From Paraglaciecola mesophila (GTDB lineage: Bacteria; Pseudomonadota; Gammaproteobacteria; Enterobacterales; Alteromonadaceae), in NCBI RefSeq assembly GCF_009906955.1, contig NZ_CP047656.1, forward strand, positions 4,773,001 through 4,837,000: 64,000 bases of DNA, written 5' to 3'. Of this stretch, positions 58,786-64,000 are shown piece after piece (the stretch's first letter is position 1; each line of letters opens with the position of its first letter). A program made the position numbers and the translations under genes. Under the pieces are notes generated by a model. That model searched no databases. It saw only the letters and a list, made by a program, of their open reading frames with translations, and was not told the DNA's origin.

Positions 58786-61623
58786 CTAGAATTGAGCGCT
58801 GACACCTATGTTGTATCTCGCACCAAATTGCTCTGCACTGATGAGCTGATCAGCGAAACGACCATGGCGACGGGTGGTTTCTTCGGTGATGTTTAACCCT
58901 TCAATAAATACAGAAACATTTTCATTGATGTCGTAGCTCACATTGATGTCCCACTGGCCATAGGCTTCTACGAAGGTTGGCTCGCCTTGGCGCTGAGGTT
59001 GGTATAGTGCCAATAAGAAATCATCTCGCCAGTTATAAGCGATACGTGCTTGAAAACCGTCTTTCTCGTAAAAAGCGATGAGGTTTGCAGAATCACTAAG
59101 CCCAGTTAAGGCAAAAGTGCTCTCGACGTCGTAAACATCATATTTCACATTACCGTCGACAAAGGTCATGTTAGCCACAGTACCAAAGCCGCTCTCGCCG
59201 AACATGTGTTGCAGATTAAGCTCCCAGCCATCGACTTCAGCATCATTTAAGTTGTCAGGAGAGGAAATCAAAAAGGTGATTTGGGGATCATCCGAGGTAG
59301 AGAAACACGCTGGGTTACCACCAACTACTTCATCCGGACACCCAGGGCGAGGATTAATACTCGGGTCCGTAAGGGGATTACCATTCACATCAGGCATGGT
59401 GCCTTCACGAGTGGTGATACCAATAAAATTCTCGACATATTTTTTAAAGAAGCCCACTGAAGCGTAGCTGCCATTGTCGTAATACCACTCTAGTGATAAA
59501 TCGATATTTTTTGACTCAAGAGGAAGTAATCCAGGATTGCCGATGGATGCATTGTAAGGCCCGTCTGGGCGCGCATCGATAGTCGTAGATGGAAATAACG
59601 ACGATAGATCTGGGCGACTTAAGGTGGTGCTATATGATACACGGCCCACGAGATCGTCGGTAAATTCAATGTTGAAGTCCATATTTGGCAGTAAACGGGT
59701 GTAGCTGCCTTCAAGGCTGATATTGGTTGGCTCATCGGTAAATACTTCACCAAATCGCCCAGCAGTATTTACGTAATTTAAAGCCTTGATACCGCGTTGC
59801 AAAGATACCGAGGTCACATCAGTGTCTTCCCAGCGTAGCCCTGCGGTAAATTTAATTGGCATTTGATTGAATTCAGTCTCAAAATCAAACGACACATACA
59901 AGGCTAAAGTTTCTTCATTGACTCCGTTATAGATTGGATCTTCTTGAAAATAGAATCCTTGGTCCTTCACCAGTTGCAATGCATCTTGGGCGCTGTAATT
60001 TGAAAGCAAGGGGAAAAAGTTGCTATTGCCCCCTATGTCTTTGCCAAATCCATTGCTGCTATTGAATTGTATATCTAGGCTAGAAATATCAAGTGGTACA
60101 AAAGCGATTGTTCTTTTGGCGTAGGTATCTATGGTGTAATCAGTATTGGCAAGACCAAAATTAATTTGGCTTAGTGCACCGCTGTAAGCATTGACCCACT
60201 GACCATGTAGTTGAGCTTGTTTGATGTTGTTTTCAATTTCGTAGCCGCGGGTTTGAAACAAGTCAAATTGTATGTTTTCTCTGGCGTAGGGGTCTTGACC
60301 GGGTAGATCGGCTGCATCGAAGAATATGTCTGGCCGCCCATTGGGGTCAGTAACAATGCTCACATCCACACCGCCACGATCGGCAACACCATCACCATTG
60401 GTGTCGTTAACCCGTGGGTTTTTGAGGTTCGTGATGGTTTCCGAGTTTCGACCGTCAGGTTGAGAATGGGACGTAGAGTCATGATAATCGAAGTTAAAGC
60501 TTAAGTTTTCAGTGGCTTGATACTCAAGGTTTAAGCCTATCGAATCATTATCGGTATTAAAGTAATTGTGATACGACCAAAAATTCAGTTCATCATCATT
60601 GCGAAACGGGTTGGTGACTGTGCCGTTGGCATCTGCATCGCCGCCCGTATCGCCATCAAACCAAAAACTTGTACGATTGATATTCGAGGTTTCTTCGAAT
60701 CGAGAAAGGGTGTAATCAAGCGTTGCGACTAAGGTATCTATGGGAGCGAACTGCAGTACCAATTGCCCATTTTGTCGCTCTCTTTGGTTGTCGTGGGTAT
60801 CAACACTGATAGCTAGCGGTGCCCAGTGGGTGCGACTTGGGTTTAGACTGGTATCTATGCCACTTTTATCCACATTAGAGCCACGTTCCGGCACCCAGCC
60901 AGGTGTACCTACGCGTTCTTTACGGCTGTCACGTTCAGCGTGCGACAAAGACAAAAGTACACCCACTTTACCGTCTGCGAATTGCTGACTCACCATGCCT
61001 GATATCTCTGGTGTCACGCTATCACCGACTTCAACACTGGTATCAACCACACCTTTGACCGTTGCTACGGCTTTAAAGCCATCGTAATCAAAGGGTTTTG
61101 CTGTTTTTATATTGATAGTGGAACCGATACCACCGGAGGATATATTGGCTTTCCCTGTTTTATAGACTTCTACGCCTGAAACACTTTCTGCTGCAATTTC
61201 GCGAAAATTAAAGCTTCTATCTATGCCATCTTCCAACAAGGTAGATGAGGTGGGCATTTGACGGTTGTTTAAGGTAACAAGGTTAAAACTTGGGCCAAAA
61301 CCACGCACAGTGACTTGGTTTCCTTCGTTGTTGGAGCGGTCTATCGAAACCCCGGTTATACGCTGCAAGGATTCCGCTAAATTGGTATCAGGAAATTTAC
61401 CGATATCTTGTGCAGTAATAGCATCGACGACGCCGTCTGAATCTCGTTTAATGTTTGCTGCGCTAACCAGTGCTCCTCTAACGCCTTTAACATTGATAAC
61501 TTCTACCTCTTGTTCGTCTGCTTGTTGAGCATATACAGGTGAAGTGGCGTGCAAACTCATTAGTGCAAACGTCACAGCACTGGCTAGCTTGGTATGAGTA
61601 AAACTGTGTGTAAAGTGTTTCAT
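58786..61623 (-). CDS. TonB-dependent receptor of the carbohydrate (TonB-Xanth-Caul) type
   Basis: A 945-residue outer-membrane receptor with signal peptide (VTFALMSLHATSPVYA). The plug style is that of TIGR01782-type receptors: VRGALVSAANIKRDSDGVVDAITAQDIGKFPDTNLAESLQRITGVSIDR, then VTVRGFGPSFNLVTLNNRQMPT. The barrel ends IGVSAQF. Such receptors take up oligosaccharides in Xanthomonas, Caulobacter and Alteromonas. The neighbours (sulfatase, LacI regulator) support a sulfated-glycan cargo. AAGG serves as ribosome site. A TTGTCCGTCA sequence 14-24 bases upstream recalls the TGTCCGTACA operator but lacks one base. Confidence 0.93.
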   Translation of the reverse strand: MKHFTHSFTHTKLASAVTFALMSLHATSPVYAQQADEQEVEVINVKGVRGALVSAANIKRDSDGVVDAITAQDIGKFPDTNLAESLQRITGVSIDRSNNEGNQVTVRGFGPSFNLVTLNNRQMPTSSTLLEDGIDRSFNFREIAAESVSGVEVYKTGKANISSGGIGSTINIKTAKPFDYDGFKAVATVKGVVDTSVEVGDSVTPEISGMVSQQFADGKVGVLLSLSHAERDSRKERVGTPGWVPERGSNVDKSGIDTSLNPSRTHWAPLAISVDTHDNQRERQNGQLVLQFAPIDTLVATLDYTLSRFEETSNINRTSFWFDGDTGGDADANGTVTNPFRNDDELNFWSYHNYFNTDNDSIGLNLEYQATENLSFNFDYHDSTSHSQPDGRNSETITNLKNPRVNDTNGDGVADRGGVDVSIVTDPNGRPDIFFDAADLPGQDPYARENIQFDLFQTRGYEIENNIKQAQLHGQWVNAYSGALSQINFGLANTDYTIDTYAKRTIAFVPLDISSLDIQFNSSNGFGKDIGGNSNFFPLLSNYSAQDALQLVKDQGFYFQEDPIYNGVNEETLALYVSFDFETEFNQMPIKFTAGLRWEDTDVTSVSLQRGIKALNYVNTAGRFGEVFTDEPTNISLEGSYTRLLPNMDFNIEFTDDLVGRVSYSTTLSRPDLSSLFPSTTIDARPDGPYNASIGNPGLLPLESKNIDLSLEWYYDNGSYASVGFFKKYVENFIGITTREGTMPDVNGNPLTDPSINPRPGCPDEVVGGNPACFSTSDDPQITFLISSPDNLNDAEVDGWELNLQHMFGESGFGTVANMTFVDGNVKYDVYDVESTFALTGLSDSANLIAFYEKDGFQARIAYNWRDDFLLALYQPQRQGEPTFVEAYGQWDINVSYDINENVSVFIEGLNITEETTRRHGRFADQLISAEQFGARYNIGVSAQF

Positions 61624-62356
61624 GCGTTTCTACCTTGTTGTCCGTCATTATATTTAAGTACCAGTTTGGTCTTGAAGGAGAGTGCTTAGCTTCGCCTATA
61701 TAACCCACTGTATTTAAAAGTAATTTAACTAATTCTCCGTCGAGAGTTTTAATTTCCCGAAGAAATTACCGCTAATTGCAACAGTTAATTGTTAACAATT
61801 GATTTGGATAATTGCACATCGTTTTAACAATCTCAATACAATGTTTTGGTTTTTATGTGTTAAATTTGAATGATTGTGTGTAATTTAATGTGTGGAGATA
61901 AGAAATTTATGCGGACTTGTGTTTTACTTTTCCTGCCATGATCCACTGTTGCGCGCACTTTAATTGAAAACATGTATACAAATAGCTAAGAAATAAAGTG
62001 TATTCGGCGTGGTTTGACGTATCGATTACGTTGAATATACTGCAACGTAAACGCATCGGGCGGATAGGCTTTATGCTGGAATAGCTGGTTAAAATAAGAG
62101 CACTCTTGGGTCATATCCCGTCATGCATGTGATAGCAGCCTTGAGCGTGGTAACACTAAACTACTCGGTGTGGCTAAACTAACGGGCGACCAAGCGCTGT
62201 CAATGTGAACTGTCCGAGTCAAATTGCGCTATCGAGCTAAATATCTTTTTCTAATTGGTATTGAAATGAATTTAGACAATAAAAAAGTCGCTCAGCGTGC
62301 GGGCGTTGCGACTTGTTAATTAAACTGCTTTAGATGAAAAATACAGTACTGACAGT
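61624..62356. other. Long upstream region of the sugar TonB receptor
   Basis: About 730 bases without a supported gene, AT-rich next to the receptor. ATGTATACA (near 61972) is a short palindrome. A terminator for the isomerase lies at 62285-62314. No clear LacI operator was recognised. Confidence 0.3.
62281..62316 (-). terminator. Terminator after the TIM-barrel isomerase gene
   Basis: AAGTCGC (62285-62291) and GCGACTT (62308-62314) form a stem. Read on the minus strand it is followed by a T run, 40 bases after the isomerase stop. Confidence 0.8.
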
Positions 62357-63259
62357 TTAGGCTAAGAGCTTAGACATCGCCTTGTAACCTTGCTGAATAG
62401 TCTTCAATTTATCATCGGTTTTGTCTCGTTCTATAAATCTGTGCTCAACGCCTGAAAGTGCAGACTGAGCGAAAATCGGTGCAAAATCTATTGTTCCTGT
62501 TCCTACATCGGCGAAGTTACCGGCTTCGTCCATATCTTTTACGTGCCACAATTTAAAGCGACCTGGATGTTGTCTGAAGTAGGTGAGAGGGTCTTTATTG
62601 GCTTTGAACATCCAAAATAAATCCATTTCCATGGACATCAAATTTTTGTCTGTTTCGTTGAGCAGAACGTCGTAAGGCAATTGCCCGTTGCGGACTTCAA
62701 ACTCAAACGCATGGTTGTGATATGCCAATTGCAGACCTGCTTTATTGCATGCTTCACCAATGACGTTACAGCGCGCTGCTAGTTTCTTGTAAACGTCAAT
62801 GCCAGTGCCTCTTTGTTCTTCGGTTAAATAAGGAATAACAACATATTGATGGCCGACTTCCAAAGCGTGATCGATGACGCTATTGACGCCTTTATCAAAT
62901 TCGGCAAGGCCGATATGCGCAGAGGGAGCGCTTAATCCTTCGTTATGCAATATGGTTTTTACTTCACTGGCTTTGTGTCCGAAGTAACCGGCAAATTCGA
63001 GTTCTTTGTAACCCACAGCTGCCACTAACTTTAATGTTGCCGGTAGGCTGACTGTCATCATATCTCGCAAGGTATACAGCTGAAGGCCAACGGCTGATGG
63101 TGACGTGAGCTGATTAGCGGCAAAAGCAATGGACCCAGGCATGGCGGCAAGCCCCATGGCAGCTGTGCTGAGCTTTATGAAACGACGACGGCTCTCTTGC
63201 TGAGCTAAATCGAAATTTGACGTACCGGAACAAGATACGCTGCGAGCGGTGTTTTTCAT
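62357..63259 (-). CDS. Tat-exported sugar-phosphate isomerase/epimerase-like TIM barrel
   Basis: A 300-residue xylose-isomerase-like barrel with a twin-arginine signal (SRRRFIKLSTAAMGLAAMPGSIAFA). Blocks are VGLQLYTLRDMM, GYKELEFAGYFG, LAYHNHAFEFE, LMSMEMDLFWMFKAN, FKLWHVKDMD and HRFIERDKT, carrying the Glu/His/Asp metal ligands of the family. Such periplasmic proteins are seen with glycan loci and may isomerise or dehydrate keto-sugars. It is a relative of the 26038 protein, without the extra domain. It precedes the LacI-type gene on the same strand with a 35-base gap. Confidence 0.88.
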   Translation of the reverse strand: MKNTARSVSCSGTSNFDLAQQESRRRFIKLSTAAMGLAAMPGSIAFAANQLTSPSAVGLQLYTLRDMMTVSLPATLKLVAAVGYKELEFAGYFGHKASEVKTILHNEGLSAPSAHIGLAEFDKGVNSVIDHALEVGHQYVVIPYLTEEQRGTGIDVYKKLAARCNVIGEACNKAGLQLAYHNHAFEFEVRNGQLPYDVLLNETDKNLMSMEMDLFWMFKANKDPLTYFRQHPGRFKLWHVKDMDEAGNFADVGTGTIDFAPIFAQSALSGVEHRFIERDKTDDKLKTIQQGYKAMSKLLA

Positions 63260-63294
63260 GTTTATTCTCCGAGTGAATGCGTGTGAATGAAGTA

Positions 63295-64000
63295 TTAGCT
63301 AGCCTTGTCAGCATCAGGTGCTGGTCCAGTACTAGCACGCACAATTAATTCAAATGGCATGATGACTTTGGGTGCTTTGGTGATCTTGCCTTCGAGTAAA
63401 TCAATCAATAGTGACACCGCACTTTGGCCAAACTCTTCCGCTGGCTGGGCGATGGTAGTTAGTGGTGGATCGCAAAAGGCGGAAAATGAAATGTCATCAA
63501 ACCCCGCTATCGAGATATCTCGCGGAATGTTAAGGCCAGCTTGCTTGAAGCACTGCATGGCCCCAATAGCGGTCTCATCGTTCTCGCAAAATACCGCCGT
63601 CGGGCGATGCTCACTGGCAATAATGTTAGTCGCTGCGTCGTGACCTGATTGCAACGTAAAATCACCGGGATAGAGCAGGGATTCGTCGAATTTTAAGCCT
63701 GCCTCAGTTAGTGCATCACGATACCCTGCTAAACGGTCACGTGTTAACGGACTAGACTGTGGGCCTTTGATAAGCGCTATTCTGCGATGACCTTGTGCGA
63801 TTAAATGCATCGTCATTGCTTTAGCCGCCGCGCGATTATCCAGCGTCACTATCGGGCAGTTTACGTCATGCATCACTTCACACACATTTACCATAGGTAA
63901 CAATTCATTTGGCTTATTGATGGATGCATCAAACGGATTATGTGCGCGTAATTGAATCAGGCCATCTGCTTGTGAGGTTTGTACCATCTTGGCGTAATTT
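63295..64000 (-). CDS. LacI/GalR-family regulator, partial
   Basis: The 3' part of a LacI-type regulator; the gene reads through the window edge (about 235 residues visible), so the N-terminal HTH is not seen. The effector domain has CPIVTLDNRAAAKAMTMHLIAQGHRRIALIKGPQSSPLTRDRLAGYRDAL, TAVFCENDETAIGAMQCFKQAGLNIPRDISIAGFDDISFSAFCDPPLTTIAQPAEEFGQSAVSLLIDLLEG and FELIVRASTGPA. The GFDD block is usual for the family. It probably senses a sugar and controls the nearby TonB receptor, isomerase and sulfatase genes. An ATG at 63987 is internal, not the true start. Confidence 0.9.
   Translation of the reverse strand, partial: NYAKMVQTSQADGLIQLRAHNPFDASINKPNELLPMVNVCEVMHDVNCPIVTLDNRAAAKAMTMHLIAQGHRRIALIKGPQSSPLTRDRLAGYRDALTEAGLKFDESLLYPGDFTLQSGHDAATNIIASEHRPTAVFCENDETAIGAMQCFKQAGLNIPRDISIAGFDDISFSAFCDPPLTTIAQPAEEFGQSAVSLLIDLLEGKITKAPKVIMPFELIVRASTGPAPDADKAS

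Noticed and set aside
61634-61646. TTGTCCGTCA as a fifth shared operator before the sugar receptor
   Set aside because: One base of the core is missing and the right arm does not match; a LacI regulator is the more likely control.
62211-62226. TGTCCGAGTCAAATT as a further operator copy
   Set aside because: Only half of the palindrome fits, and it lies downstream of a minus-strand gene.
1-64000. CRISPR arrays, tRNA, rRNA and prophage genes
   Set aside because: No regularly spaced repeats, cloverleaf-like genes, rRNA-like stretches or phage structural genes were seen on either strand.

Overview
The window looks like chromosomal DNA from a marine heterotrophic gammaproteobacterium, probably of the Alteromonadaceae (Glaciecola/Paraglaciecola/Alteromonas type). 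This is inferred from moderate GC content, five TonB-dependent receptors (TBDRs), an LpxL-type acyltransferase, a REP-associated transposase and an MITE family typical in style for that group; no rRNA or tRNA is present to confirm it. No tRNA, rRNA, CRISPR array, prophage or plasmid functions were seen.

Layout. (1) 1-5520: a cut-off secreted protein, then a CoA-transferase divergent from an HMG-CoA-lyase-like / AhpD-like / GST / quinone-reductase-like operon. (2) 5538-6290: an MITE that cuts off an IgGFc-binding-like gene. (3) 7040-14018: TBDR, alpha/beta hydrolase with a His in the nucleophile elbow, small unknown, VOC protein, crotonase, hotdog thioesterase, secreted DUF1838 protein. (4) 14690-15673: REP-associated tyrosine transposase. 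(5) 16044-19282: DUF3750 lipoprotein; two PuuE-like deacetylase-fold proteins plus an isochorismatase-fold hydrolase. (6) 19553-24790: unknown protein / SAM methyltransferase / small helical protein, an atypical TBDR and a DUF6314 protein. (7) 24835-28321: EamA exporter, secreted TIM-barrel isomerase, lipid A acyltransferase. (8) 28715-29334: transposase relic with a perfect 277-bp tandem duplication. (9) 29525-37721: a nine-gene catabolic run (HapK-like, SDR, deacetylase fold, CitE-like lyase, MaoC hydratase, acyl-CoA dehydrogenase, two CoA-transferases, CpcT-like lipoprotein). (10) 38026-42736: TBDR, Tat-type amine oxidase, MliC-like lipoprotein, EthD protein. (11) 42794-46870: intact MITE, LysR, and a run of disrupted genes (SnoaL-like frameshift, small frameshift, ZapE-like in-frame stop). 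(12) 46974-48828: diguanylate cyclase and GNAT. (13) 49047-56508: second TBDR of the 38026 type, an FNR-like regulator without iron-sulfur cysteines, and a set of exported VOC-fold proteins, one split by an in-frame stop. (14) 56670-64000: GNAT, sulfatase, sugar-type TBDR, Tat-exported TIM-barrel isomerase and a LacI-type regulator, which look like the edge of a sulfated-glycan locus.

How it fits together. A palindrome with core TGTCCGTACA occurs upstream of the 29525 operon, of both related TBDRs (38026 and 49047) and between the divergent exported VOC genes. This suggests one regulon: outer-membrane uptake, periplasmic handling by VOC proteins and an amine oxidase, then cytoplasmic CoA activation, dehydrogenation, hydration and C-C cleavage. 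The substrate cannot be read from sequence. The lower steps resemble itaconyl/citramalyl- or mesaconyl/methylmalyl-CoA cleavage, and the PuuE-like and isochorismatase-fold genes would suit amide or ureide bonds. FNR-type boxes near two of these genes fit the linked FNR-like regulator. The shared operator plus exported VOC set is the best candidate for an undescribed system here.
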